Shown here: piece after piece, positions 37,010 to 45,022 of the stretch
Layout: the number at the start of each line of letters is the position of its first letter
Position numbering within the stretch: the stretch's first letter is position 1
Source of the DNA: Tabrizicola sp.
GTDB taxonomy: Bacteria > Pseudomonadota > Alphaproteobacteria > Rhodobacterales > Rhodobacteraceae
Length of the DNA stretch: 64,000 bases
Reading direction: 5' to 3'
Assembly (NCBI GenBank): GCA_016792685.1
Contig: JAEULQ010000028.1
Coordinates: 1-64,000 of the forward strand
The notes under the pieces: model-generated
Told to the model about the DNA's origin: nothing
Seen by the model: only the letters and a program-made list of their open reading frames with translations
Database searches by the model: none
Program-made: the position numbers and the translations under genes

Positions 37010-37951
37010 TCAGCTGTCGCCGCCGGTCAGCCGACGGGCAAGTGCATCAACAATGGGTCGGGCTTCGGTCGGGGTCATCCCGGTGCGCAGCTCGCGGCTG
37101 TAAAGCATCCGCAAGAGCATCTCGTCGTGGTCGGTCAGGAACGCGAATTCTTCGTCATCGTTGAAGATGGATGGCCGCGCCCTGGGGCTGTCGTTCGGCA
37201 GTCCAAGACCTTGGGTCAGTTCCTCATGCAGGCAGGAAAGCCGCAAAAGGTCAGGATGTTCCGACCGGATGACCGCGAAGGCCCGGGAATAGGCGCCGGT
37301 CGTACCTTCGGACAGGGCATAGACGAGGCAGTAAGTCGATCTGGGCATCTGCGTGACCCCGGCTACGTCGCCGGGGGAAAGGCCAGGCAGGATGGCGTGG
37401 ATCATCGGACCTAGCGCTTCGCGTTCGTCCTCTGACACGACCTGGATGAAGAAGTTCGGGTTGCGGTCGTCCAGGGCGATCGGGTGGCCGGTAACCCGGG
37501 CGAGCCGGGCGACAAAGCTTGCGATCCGCGCGCGGTCTGTTGCCTGTCGGTCGGCGGGGACGCTCGGTCCGAATTGCAGGGCAATGCGAACCGGTGTTTC
37601 CCAGCGGCGCAGGCGGCTTTCGATCTCTTCGCGGACGAACCCGCCCGAGCTGCGTCGATATTCGTCATGCAAGGCGATACGCATGAAGTTGTCAGCCAGC
37701 ATCCGATCGGTCACTGGAATCTCGCTTCCCCCGTCGGTGCGCAACATGCCCTGACCCAGCAAGGCCTGCTGGATCTGGGCATAATAGGCCATGGCTGCAG
37801 CACTTTTCGCTGTGGGCGCGGCATTCGGGGCCGGCGTGTTCGGGATCGCCGCAACCGATGCCGGCCCATTGAGCCCGACCAGATCACACCCGGCCACGAC
37901 AAGGCAGGTGGCAAGGGCCGCCAAGGCCTTGATGGGAAGACTCTTCAGCAT
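37010..37951 (-). CDS. DUF2927 domain lipoprotein
   Basis: 313 aa. Lipobox VVAGC at the end of the signal sequence (MLKSLPIKALAALATCLVVAGC), so periplasmic and membrane anchored. DUF2927 features: ARLARVTGHPIALDDRNPNFFIQVV and a conserved CLHEELTQGLGLPNDS segment with an HEE motif that resembles a zinc-protease active-site strand, although protease activity has not been shown for the family as far as I know. Sits 17 bp downstream of the TelA gene. Confidence 0.87.
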   Translation of the reverse strand: MLKSLPIKALAALATCLVVAGCDLVGLNGPASVAAIPNTPAPNAAPTAKSAAAMAYYAQIQQALLGQGMLRTDGGSEIPVTDRMLADNFMRIALHDEYRRSSGGFVREEIESRLRRWETPVRIALQFGPSVPADRQATDRARIASFVARLARVTGHPIALDDRNPNFFIQVVSEDEREALGPMIHAILPGLSPGDVAGVTQMPRSTYCLVYALSEGTTGAYSRAFAVIRSEHPDLLRLSCLHEELTQGLGLPNDSPRARPSIFNDDEEFAFLTDHDEMLLRMLYSRELRTGMTPTEARPIVDALARRLTGGDS

Positions 37952-37968
37952 ACCGCGCCGCCGCCGCC

Positions 37969-39141
37969 TCAGGCCGAAGCCGGGGTTGGCATCTGGCGTG
38001 CCTTCGCGGCAGCCAGCGTGTCGCGCAATTCGGCCTCCATCTTCACAAGCTCGGCTTCGGCGGTTGCGCGGCGGGCCTTGCCTTCATCGGCAATCGCCAG
38101 GCTTTCGTTGATCGTGGCGATCAGCGTGGCGTTGGCGTGCTTGACCGTCTCGATGTCGAAGACCCCTCTCTCCATCTCTTCGCGCACGACCTTGTTCGCG
38201 GCCTGAAGGTTCTCGGCATTGGCCTTCAGAAGTTCGTTGGTCAGATCATTGGCATCCCGCACCGCCTCGGCCGCTTCCTTTGAGCGCTGGATCGTCACGG
38301 CCTGAGCAAGCTGAGTTTCCCAAAGCGGCACGGTGTTGACGAGGGTGGAGTTGATCTTGGTGACCAGGCTCTTGTCGTTCTCCTGCACCAGACGGATCGA
38401 GGGCAGCGACTGCATGGTCACCTGCCGCGTCAGCCGCAGGTCATGCACCCGGCGCTCCAGATCGTCGCGGGCGGCACGAAGGTCACGGAGCTCCTGCGCC
38501 TTCATCACCTGATCGGCCTCCGGCGCCTTGGCGACCTCGGCCTCCTTGGCCGGGATGGCGGTCTGGTCGGTCTCGGCCAGCTTCGCCTCACCGGCCGCAA
38601 TGTAAAGCGCCAGCTCGTTGTAGAATGTCAGGGTCTTTTCGTAAAGCACATCCAGGCTTTTGATATCCTTGAGCAATGTGTGCTCGTGCGTCAGAAGCTC
38701 ACCGGTGATCTTGTCGATCTGGCCTTGCACGTCCTCATACTGTGCGACGAATTCGGCAAAGGGGGCGGCACGGCCCAGAAGGCGTTCCCACCAGCTGGCC
38801 TCGCGCCGCAGGTCCAACTCGTCGACCGCAAAGCCCCGAATGGTGGTGACAATCTTGCGAAGCGAGTCCCCAGCGGGGCCCACGTCCTTGTTCTTCACGT
38901 CCTGCAACATGGCCTGGCTGATCACCTGCAGTTCGGCCTGCGCCGAAGAGCCGAAGGCGATGATCGATTGCGTGTTCGACAGGTCCACTTCGGACATCCG
39001 CTTGCGGATCGCCTCGGCCTGATCGCCGGTCGCGGTTTCCAGGGGCACGACCTCGGCCATGGGTTCGGGCAGGATGACGGCAGTGACTTTCTCGACTTCG
39101 GTCAGAAAGGCGGCGGCGCTGGCTTGGACGGTCTCGGACAT
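37969..39141 (-). CDS. TelA family protein (toxic anion resistance)
   Basis: 390 aa, TelA/KlaA family (PF05816), named from plasmid tellurite resistance but widespread in chromosomes, often in membrane-stress operons. Mostly helical and charged: VDLSNTQSIIAFGSSAQAELQ near the start, ERLLGRAAPFAEFVAQYEDVQGQIDKI, DLERRVHDLRLTRQVTMQSLPSIRLVQ and VNTVPLWETQLAQAV, the best-conserved TelA region. RBS GGGGGA before ATG 39141. Lies 21 bp after the XpaC gene; the two are a classic pair. Confidence 0.92.
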   Translation of the reverse strand: MSETVQASAAAFLTEVEKVTAVILPEPMAEVVPLETATGDQAEAIRKRMSEVDLSNTQSIIAFGSSAQAELQVISQAMLQDVKNKDVGPAGDSLRKIVTTIRGFAVDELDLRREASWWERLLGRAAPFAEFVAQYEDVQGQIDKITGELLTHEHTLLKDIKSLDVLYEKTLTFYNELALYIAAGEAKLAETDQTAIPAKEAEVAKAPEADQVMKAQELRDLRAARDDLERRVHDLRLTRQVTMQSLPSIRLVQENDKSLVTKINSTLVNTVPLWETQLAQAVTIQRSKEAAEAVRDANDLTNELLKANAENLQAANKVVREEMERGVFDIETVKHANATLIATINESLAIADEGKARRATAEAELVKMEAELRDTLAAAKARQMPTPASA

Positions 39142-39162
39142 GCAATCCCCCTTGGGTCTGGG

Positions 39163-40026
39163 TCAATGGTCAAGCTTAAGCCGGTCGCGCAACACGGCGA
39201 TCTCGACATCCAGATCGCTGCGGTTGTTCGACAGGAACGCGGTGGTCTTCTGGGCAAAGGTGGTCTCAAGATCGGCGAGAAGGGCTTCGTAATCGGCACG
39301 GGCGGCCGAGTCGCGGGTCTGGGCATAGTGGTCGGCAAACTTGACCGTCGCATCGCGCGCGCCCATCAGGTAGACCGACATGTACTTGCGCGCGGCCGTA
39401 AGGTCGCCCGGATCGGCCTCGATCGTGCGGAAAAGCGTGCGAGCCGCAGCTGCAAACTGCGCGATGCGGCGTTCCAGCGCCCGGTCCCCGGCACGCAGGA
39501 TCGCATCCTGCATTCCGGCCAGATATTTCTCGCCCTCTTCGACCGCAGTGGCCACGCGGCCGGTCTGGAATGTATCGATTCCCTCCATCCCCTTGTCGGC
39601 CAAGGGATCGGGCCCGAACGAAAGCAAGTGAAGACCCGCCCCGACCAGGGCGAAAAGCACAGGATAGATCACCCCAGTGTCAGTCATGATGCCGCCAAGG
39701 CCAAGGGCGGCTCCCGTCAGGACGGCCCCGGCGATCTTGCGTGGAAAGGCCGGGCGACGGGCCAGCTTGCGGGTGTTGAAGGCCGCCTCGGCCCGCAGAC
39801 CCTCCCGGGTAAGCCAGGCGGACAGGACCAGAAGGCCACCGGCGGCGAGGCCCAGGAGCATTTCGCGCGGTCCGTCACCAAAGGCGGGAAACAGAAACAG
39901 GAACGCCGAAAGGAACAGAAGCGTCGTTCGCCATTGGCCGGTTCCGCGCGGCTCGGCGCCGGAGGTCGGGCCGGTCACCGACTGGCTGCCCGTGGGCGAG
40001 TATTTCCCCCCGAAGCGTTCTGCCAT
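39163..40026 (-). CDS. XpaC-like protein (5-bromo-4-chloroindolyl phosphate hydrolysis family)
   Basis: 287 aa. Two or more hydrophobic segments in the N-terminal half (WRTTLLFLSAFLFLFPAFG, MLLGLAAGGLLVLSAWL, IYPVLFALVGAGLHLL) and a helical C-terminal part with AGDRALERRIAQFAAAARTLF and RKYMSVYLMGARDATVKFADHY, as in XpaC proteins, which accompany TelA. ATG 40026 overlaps the stop of the 27-aa gene by one base (TGATG); a GTG at 40029 would be the alternative. Role probably in envelope stress. Confidence 0.85.
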   Translation of the reverse strand: MAERFGGKYSPTGSQSVTGPTSGAEPRGTGQWRTTLLFLSAFLFLFPAFGDGPREMLLGLAAGGLLVLSAWLTREGLRAEAAFNTRKLARRPAFPRKIAGAVLTGAALGLGGIMTDTGVIYPVLFALVGAGLHLLSFGPDPLADKGMEGIDTFQTGRVATAVEEGEKYLAGMQDAILRAGDRALERRIAQFAAAARTLFRTIEADPGDLTAARKYMSVYLMGARDATVKFADHYAQTRDSAARADYEALLADLETTFAQKTTAFLSNNRSDLDVEIAVLRDRLKLDH

Positions 40027-40109
40027 CACACGCCCCCAGACCAGGCCACATAGGCGATCAGACCAATCAGAAGCGCAAACGCCAGGGTCCGAATTCCGCC
40101 ACCCGACAT
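40026..40109 (-). CDS. 27-aa single-helix membrane peptide, first gene of the XpaC-TelA operon
   Basis: Unrecognised small gene. ATG 40109 is preceded by GGAGGGG with good spacing, and the 27-codon frame (MSGGGIRTLAFALLIGLIAY..., hydrophobic residues 9-24) ends in TGA that overlaps the XpaC start by one base. The start signal and coupling argue it is translated. A single hydrophobic helix predicts an inner-membrane peptide that may bind XpaC or act as a leader. No similarity is claimed. Confidence 0.65.
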   Translation of the reverse strand: MSGGGIRTLAFALLIGLIAYVAWSGGV

Positions 40110-40218
40110 CGCGACCCCTCCGTTTTTCTGCTTGTCTCCGACCTTAGCTTAAGCCCATGGACCATGCCAGTGAGGGCAGAGGGAAATCGGCGGCAAACTT
40201 CCCCCCCCGAACTGGGCA

Positions 40219-41304
40219 TCAACCCTTGCGGGGGGCTCCGGGGCGGGCGGGGGCGCGGGCGGGGCGAGCTGACCTTGCTGGCCGTCCGGCGTCCGGTCCA
40301 TCGGTGCCGTGTCCTTCGGTCTTGCGCGAAGGTCCGCGGGTGGCCTTCTGCCAGGTCTCAGACAGCTGTTTCAAGCCGTCGCCGGGTTTCAACTTCGACC
40401 CCTGAGCCTTGGCGCTTCGATCCTGTGCGGCACTGGCCCTGGGCTTCTCGCCTGCCCGAGCCCCGGGATTGGCGGCGGGCTTCGGATCGGGCTTGCGGCC
40501 GGTCCGGGGCGCGGAAGGGACATCACCTTCGCTCAAGCCCAACTGTTCGCGCAGGACCTTTGGCCGCACTTCCTCGACCTCGCCCGGTTGCAGCTCGTTC
40601 AGCCGGAACGGCCCGTAGGAGGTCCGGATCAGCCGGTTCACCGTCAGGCCGATATGCGACATGGCGCGGCGGATCTCGCGGTTCTTGCCCTCGCGGATGC
40701 CCACCGTCAGCCAGGCATTGGCGCCCTGGTGGCGGTCAAGCTTCACCTCCATCGGCTGGAACCGCTCGCCCTCGATGATCACGCCCTTGCGCAGCGGTTC
40801 GATCTCGGGCTCGGTCGGGTTGCCCTTGACTCGCACCCGGTACTTTCGCAGCCAACCGGTCGAGGGCAGCTCGAGCCGACGCTTGAGCTCGCCGTCGTTG
40901 GTCAAGAGAAGAAGACCTTCGGAATTGAGGTCGAGCCGCCCGACTGACATGACCCGAGGCATGTCCTCGGGCAGATGGTCGAAGACCGTGTCGCGGCCCT
41001 TTTCGTCCGAAGCCGAGGTCACCAGCCCCTCGGGCTTGTAGTAGAGCCAGAGGCGCGGCGGCTCGGGGGCGCCGACAGGCTCGCCCCTGACGGTGATCTT
41101 GTCCTTCGCCGTCACGTTCAGCGCCGGAGAGGTGATGACCGCGCCGTTGACCTTGACTTCGCCAAGCTCGATCAGCCGCTCGGCTTCGCGGCGCGAGGCG
41201 ATGCCGGCGCGGGACAGGACCTTGGCGATGCGCTCGCCTTCGGTGGTCTTCTCGAGCTTTGCGGGCGGTTTCGGTGGGGCTTTGGGCTTTTCTTTTCCGG
41301 CCAT
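40219..41304 (-). CDS. rRNA pseudouridine synthase, RluB-like
   Basis: 361 aa. An S4 RNA-binding domain (GERIAKVLSRAGIASRREAERLIELGEVKVNG, about 20-60) is followed by the RsuA/RluB/E catalytic core: SVGRLDLNSEGLLLLTNDGEL with catalytic Asp in GRLD, REGKNREIRRAMSHIGL. Isomerises uridine in 23S (or 16S) rRNA. The C-terminal 100 residues are a Lys/Pro/Ala/Arg-rich tail, a disordered extension common in alphaproteobacteria. AAGGA stands 8 nt from ATG 41304; an in-frame ATG at 41313 is less well spaced. Confidence 0.93.
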   Translation of the reverse strand: MAGKEKPKAPPKPPAKLEKTTEGERIAKVLSRAGIASRREAERLIELGEVKVNGAVITSPALNVTAKDKITVRGEPVGAPEPPRLWLYYKPEGLVTSASDEKGRDTVFDHLPEDMPRVMSVGRLDLNSEGLLLLTNDGELKRRLELPSTGWLRKYRVRVKGNPTEPEIEPLRKGVIIEGERFQPMEVKLDRHQGANAWLTVGIREGKNREIRRAMSHIGLTVNRLIRTSYGPFRLNELQPGEVEEVRPKVLREQLGLSEGDVPSAPRTGRKPDPKPAANPGARAGEKPRASAAQDRSAKAQGSKLKPGDGLKQLSETWQKATRGPSRKTEGHGTDGPDAGRPARSARPARAPARPGAPRKG

Positions 41305-41366
41305 GGACTTCATCCTTCGGCGCGGGGTGGCCAGCCCCGGGGGTTTTCCACCCCCGGACCCCCGAG

Positions 41367-41393
41367 GATATTTGAGCAAAGATGAAAGAGCAA
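41367..41393. repeat. AAATATCC-type intergenic repeat, copy 3 (minus orientation)
   Basis: GAGGATATTTGAGCAAAGATGAAAGA, the complement of the motif at 10793-10817, with a GGGGGT...ACCCCC stem just left of it (41337-41366). The tadA ATG is part of the repeat. Confidence 0.6.
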
Positions 41394-41843
41394 CGCGAAG
41401 GCTTCCGGTCGTTCATGGCGGCTGCGCTGGACGAGGCGCGGGCGGCTTCGGCGCGGGGCGAGGTGCCGGTTGGCGCTGTGGTCGTGCGGGCGGGCGAGGT
41501 TGTCGCGCGCGCGGGCAACCGGACGCGTGAGCTTGCCGATCCCACCGCCCATGCCGAGATGCTCGCGATCCGCGAGGCTTGCCGCCTGGCGGGGTCCGAG
41601 CGGTTGGGCGGCCACGACCTTTATGTGACACTGGAACCATGTCCCATGTGCGCGGCGGCAATCTCGGCGGCGCGCGTCGCACGGCTTTACTATGGAGCGG
41701 CCGATCCGAAGTCGGGCGGTGTTGCTGTGGGCGCACGGGTGTTCAGTCATCCCCAGTGCCACCATGTGCCCGAGGTCTATGACGGGATCGGGGCGGGGGA
41801 GGCAGAAGCCCTGCTGAAGGACTTCTTCGCCACGCGGCGCTAG
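41382..41843 (+). CDS. tadA: tRNA-specific adenosine deaminase
   Basis: Deaminates A34 of tRNA-Arg(ACG) to inosine; essential in most bacteria. 153 aa with the zinc motifs HAE (in DPTAHAEMLAIREA) and PCPMCAAAI. EVPVGAVVV and GHDLYVTLEPC are typical TadA sequences. The ATG at 41382 lies inside the AAATATCC-type repeat and has only GAGCAAAG upstream, so ATG 41415 (MAAALDEARAA) is an alternative. Convergent with the UPF0173 gene, overlapping its end by four bases. Confidence 0.95.
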   Translation: MKEQREGFRSFMAAALDEARAASARGEVPVGAVVVRAGEVVARAGNRTRELADPTAHAEMLAIREACRLAGSERLGGHDLYVTLEPCPMCAAAISAARVARLYYGAADPKSGGVAVGARVFSHPQCHHVPEVYDGIGAGEAEALLKDFFATRR

Positions 41844-42538
41844 ATCCGGATCGGTTCCAGCACCTCGGGTTCTATCACCTCGATACCCGGTGGCAGCCCT
41901 GCCTTCAGGACGCTGGCATCCTGGGCCAGAATCGGAAAGGTCTTGTAGTGGCAGGGGATCACCCAGCGAAAATTGAACCACTTCCGCGCGGCCCAGGCGG
42001 CGCGTTCCATGTCCATCGTGTAATGCCCGCCGCAAGAGAGTATGCCGATGTCGGGCTGATGGAATTCCGCCATCCAGGCCATGTCGGCCATGATGTCGGT
42101 GTCGCCCGAAAGATAGATCGTGTGGCCTTCGCCTGCGATCATGAAGCCTGCCGCCGAGCCTGCGGGAAGAAGCGCGCCTCCGCGATAGTCGATGCTTGAG
42201 GAATGGCTGGCATTGACCATCGTCACTTTCGCCCCGCCCAGCGTCAGGGTGCCGCCCTTGCCGAAGCCCACGGTTTCGGCCAGCCCTTCGGCGGACATCC
42301 ATTCCGCGATCTCATGGATGCAATGGACCTTGATCCCAAGCTTTTTTGCCAGCCGCGCGGCGTCGGCGGCGTGATCGCCATGGGCATGGGTCAAGAGCAC
42401 ATGCGTCACCCCCTTCACGGCCTGATCCTCGCGTTCGGCGGGCAGCATCGGATTGCCGGTGATCCAGGGATCGACCAGAAGCACGGCCGCTTCGATTTCG
42501 ATACGAAAGCCGGAATGGCCCAGCCAAGTGATCTGCAT
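41840..42538 (-). CDS. UPF0173 metal-dependent hydrolase (MBL fold)
   Basis: 232 aa metallo-beta-lactamase-fold protein of the YtkL/UPF0173 group. Begins MQITWLGHSGFRIE, then LLTHAHGDHAADA (HxHxDH), NASHSSS, LSGDTDIMADM and the late PCHYKTFPI, giving the metal ligands. Substrate and role unknown. The gene is convergent with tadA (four-base overlap) and divergent from the glycosyltransferase. Confidence 0.92.
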   Translation of the reverse strand: MQITWLGHSGFRIEIEAAVLLVDPWITGNPMLPAEREDQAVKGVTHVLLTHAHGDHAADAARLAKKLGIKVHCIHEIAEWMSAEGLAETVGFGKGGTLTLGGAKVTMVNASHSSSIDYRGGALLPAGSAAGFMIAGEGHTIYLSGDTDIMADMAWMAEFHQPDIGILSCGGHYTMDMERAAWAARKWFNFRWVIPCHYKTFPILAQDASVLKAGLPPGIEVIEPEVLEPIRI

Positions 42539-42770
42539 GACGCGTCTCCATTCTGCGCTGAGGGGCGCACTCCAACCTCTCCAAGCTCATGCGGCAAGTG
42601 ATTTTGGGACGGGCTTGGGACGATCGGCGGAAATTTGTTTTGTTCGTCGCAAAACGATCTGGAACGAAACGTCGGACGCGGAGTTTGGGCGGAAAACCAG
42701 CAATCGGAACAATGCCTTGTCGCCTACTGCGGCGGCAAGTATAGTTGGCTTGATTACAGCGGAGGTCTTG

Positions 42771-43964
42771 ATGACCGCTCTTGGTTACTTAGTGCCCGAA
42801 TTTCCCAATCAGACGCATGCCTTTTTCTGGCGCGAAGTCCAGGCGATGCGGGCAGAAGGGGTCAAGGTGGTTCTCCTGTCGACGCGCACCCCCGCACCCG
42901 AGGCGTGCCTGCACGACTTCGCAGCCGCGGCACGAGCTGAGACACGCTACCTGTTTCCACCCAGCGCTTCGGCCCTTGGATTTCTCGCTGCGCGGCCGCT
43001 GCGCACTGCCGCAGCCCTGCGCTATATTGCGGGTCTCACGCAAAGCAGCCTGAAAGATCGCGCGCGCATCGCCGCCATGCTGCCAAGCGCGGCGACTCTT
43101 TGCTTGCAAGCGCGGGCCAATGGCGTGCGGCATCTGCACGTCCATTCCTGTGCCAATTCCGCCCATCTGGCGGTACTGGCAAACATCCTCGATGATCTTC
43201 CCTATTCCTTGACCCTTCACGGCGACCTGGAGGTCTATGGCACGGATTTCGTTTCGAAGTTTTCCAGAGCGGTTCTGGTCCAGGCGGTGACGCGGCCGCT
43301 CCGGTCGCAGATTCTGGAGGTTGCGCCCGAGGTACATGTACCGGTGATCACCATGGGGGTGGACACTGACCGTTTCCGCCCCGGACCTACTGCGTCTCAT
43401 GCAATCCCGCGTTTCTTGTCGGTCGCGCGGCTCAACCTGACCAAGGGCCATGTCTTTTTTTTGCGAGCCATGCGGCAGATTCTGAATGAGGGACATGCCC
43501 TGCACTATGCGGTGGCTGGCGAAGGCCCTGCCCGAGAGATGATAGAGGCCGAGATCGCCGCGCTTGGCCTGGAGGGGCAGGTGACGATGTTGGGCTCGCT
43601 GTCGCAGGATCAGGTGCTGGAGGAACTCCAGGGCGCAGACGGCTTTGTCCTGACTAGTTTCGGTCTGGGCGAGGCTGCGCCGGTTGCGGTCATGGAGGCG
43701 ATGGCGGTGGGTCTGCCGGTGATCTGCTCCCGTATCGGCGGCACCGGTGACATGATCACCGATGATGTCGATGGGCTTCTGGTTGGACAGCAGGATGTCA
43801 CCGCGATTGCCGATGCGCTGCGGCGCCTGGTCTCGGATGCCGGGCTTCGAAACCGGATCGGCAGTGCGGCGCGTGAACGGGCGCTGGTGCAGTTCGATGC
43901 AAGAGTGATGGCGCGGGCGTTGCTGGGCGAACTAGGTATTCTTCCGACCGGCCAAGGTACCTGA
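42771..43964 (+). CDS. GT4-family glycosyltransferase
   Basis: 397-aa GT-B retaining glycosyltransferase. N-terminal YLVPEFPNQTHAFFWREVQAM resembles exopolysaccharide glycosyltransferases; the C-terminal domain has PRFLSVARLNLTKGH, AVAGEGPAREMIEAE, and the donor-binding EX7E-like GLGEAAPVAVMEAMAVGLPVI. Probably adds a sugar to an extracellular polysaccharide or lipid. GGAGG sits 5-6 nt before ATG 42771; upstream sequence back to 42602 is less GC-rich. No other polysaccharide genes flank it, and a gene-poor 770-bp stretch follows. Confidence 0.9.
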   Translation: MTALGYLVPEFPNQTHAFFWREVQAMRAEGVKVVLLSTRTPAPEACLHDFAAAARAETRYLFPPSASALGFLAARPLRTAAALRYIAGLTQSSLKDRARIAAMLPSAATLCLQARANGVRHLHVHSCANSAHLAVLANILDDLPYSLTLHGDLEVYGTDFVSKFSRAVLVQAVTRPLRSQILEVAPEVHVPVITMGVDTDRFRPGPTASHAIPRFLSVARLNLTKGHVFFLRAMRQILNEGHALHYAVAGEGPAREMIEAEIAALGLEGQVTMLGSLSQDQVLEELQGADGFVLTSFGLGEAAPVAVMEAMAVGLPVICSRIGGTGDMITDDVDGLLVGQQDVTAIADALRRLVSDAGLRNRIGSAARERALVQFDARVMARALLGELGILPTGQGT

Positions 43965-44078
43965 GGGTATGTCTCTGTTTGGCAAGCGGATTCTCGGGAT
44001 CGGCTCTGCCATTCGACGCAACGCATCGGCCCGATTTGCCCAAAGCCGCATTTGGTCTGATCTCGGAGGCTTTGGCAG

Positions 44079-44100
44079 GACCGGCACAGTCGTGCCGGTC
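44079..44100 (+). terminator. Possible terminator after the glycosyltransferase
   Basis: Perfect 9-bp stem GACCGGCAC/GTGCCGGTC with loop AGTC, followed by TATTACC; no T run, so termination is uncertain. Confidence 0.45.
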
Positions 44101-44182
44101 TATTACCCTCTGTGAGAGGCTCCTTCGTTCTTGAACCTTGTGTGAGCAGCAGCCCTGCAAACGCTCGACCAAGGGAGGCGAC

Positions 44183-44281
44183 ATGTTCATTGAAAATGCA
44201 GGCCAGAGCATTGCCTTTGGAATCGCCGCCTGTGCAACGGCGCTTCGTATTGGCTTCAACCCTGTGCTGATACAAGCTTGA
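44183..44281 (+). CDS. Candidate 32-aa hydrophobic small protein
   Basis: ATG 44183 is preceded by AAGGGAGG at a spacing of four bases. The 32-aa product (begins MFIENAGQSIAFGIAACATA) is mildly hydrophobic in the middle and ends at TGA 44281. It stands alone in a gene-poor stretch and has no recognised relative. It could be a real small gene, a remnant, or chance. Confidence 0.3.
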   Translation: MFIENAGQSIAFGIAACATALRIGFNPVLIQA

Positions 44282-44734
44282 ACCGACGTCGCTGACGCTC
44301 GTAATCCAACCTTTCCTCAATCGCCGCCTCTTACCCCACAAGGGCACGATTCTGTCCGCCGTATCCGGGTCGGCCCCATTTCACGACACGATACGGACCT
44401 GACGCCCGAAAAGCGCCGGCACGCAATATGAAACCAACTTCCTTTCCCGCCAAACCGGCGCCAAGCGTCGCCTTGGACGAGATCATCAACGCCTGAGGCT
44501 TGTGGCCAGAGCTGAGATCCCTCATGGCGTGGAGCTTCCGCCGATCGCCGGCGCCGTTTCCGACGTCTCGCCCCGCCATCATCTGCGCCTCTATGTCGGG
44601 TTGACACCGGTCTCAAGCCGCGACCGGCATTCCTTTGCCCGCTGGCAAGCCGGTTCCCCGGCCCTACCGGGAAGCCATGTGCTTGCGAGGCGGGGCCGGG
44701 GCGGCTAAACGGGGCCAAAGCACTGGAGGGCCCC

Positions 44735-45022
44735 ATGGCCATTGACATCGACACCGCGCGCAAGGTGGCAAAACTTGCCCGGATCCGGGTTGAAGAGGCT
44801 GACCTGCCGAAACTGGCAGGCCAGCTTTCCGGCATCCTTGGCTTCATGGAGCAGTTGAACGAAGTCGATGTGACGGGCGTCGAGCCGATGACCTCGGTCA
44901 CGCCGATGCGGCTCAAGCGGCGGGCGGATGTAGTGACGGATGGCGACATCCAGGCGCAGGTGCTGAAGAACGCGCCCGACGCGCGCGAGGGGTTCTTTGC
45001 CGTGCCGAAGGTGGTGGAATGA
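44735..45022 (+). CDS. gatC: Asp-tRNA(Asn)/Glu-tRNA(Gln) amidotransferase subunit C
   Basis: 95-aa small subunit that wraps and stabilises GatA-GatB in transamidation of misacylated tRNAs. Motifs: [47 protein letters not shown] and RADVVTDGD, the standard GatC set. GGAGG precedes ATG 44735. Its TGA overlaps the gatA ATG (ATGA). gatB is not in the window. Confidence 0.96.
   Translation: MAIDIDTARKVAKLARIRVEEADLPKLAGQLSGILGFMEQLNEVDVTGVEPMTSVTPMRLKRRADVVTDGDIQAQVLKNAPDAREGFFAVPKVVE

Larger units (their letters stand above)
43965..44734. other. Gene-poor stretch with one small frame
   Basis: 770 bp between the glycosyltransferase and gatC with no convincing full gene. It holds a 9-bp hairpin (44079-44100, loop AGTC), a 32-codon frame with a strong SD (44183-44281) and conflicting weak frames on both strands between 44331 and 44700 that look like decayed coding sequence. 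Confidence 0.5.

Noticed and set aside
38443-40053. 536-codon plus-strand frame over TelA/XpaC
   Set aside because: The minus-strand genes have family motifs, SD sequences and tight spacing; the plus frame is a shadow without them.
44331-44582. 83-codon minus-strand frame in the 44-kb gap
   Set aside because: A plus-strand frame through the same bases is equally plausible, neither has a known domain, and the region looks decayed.
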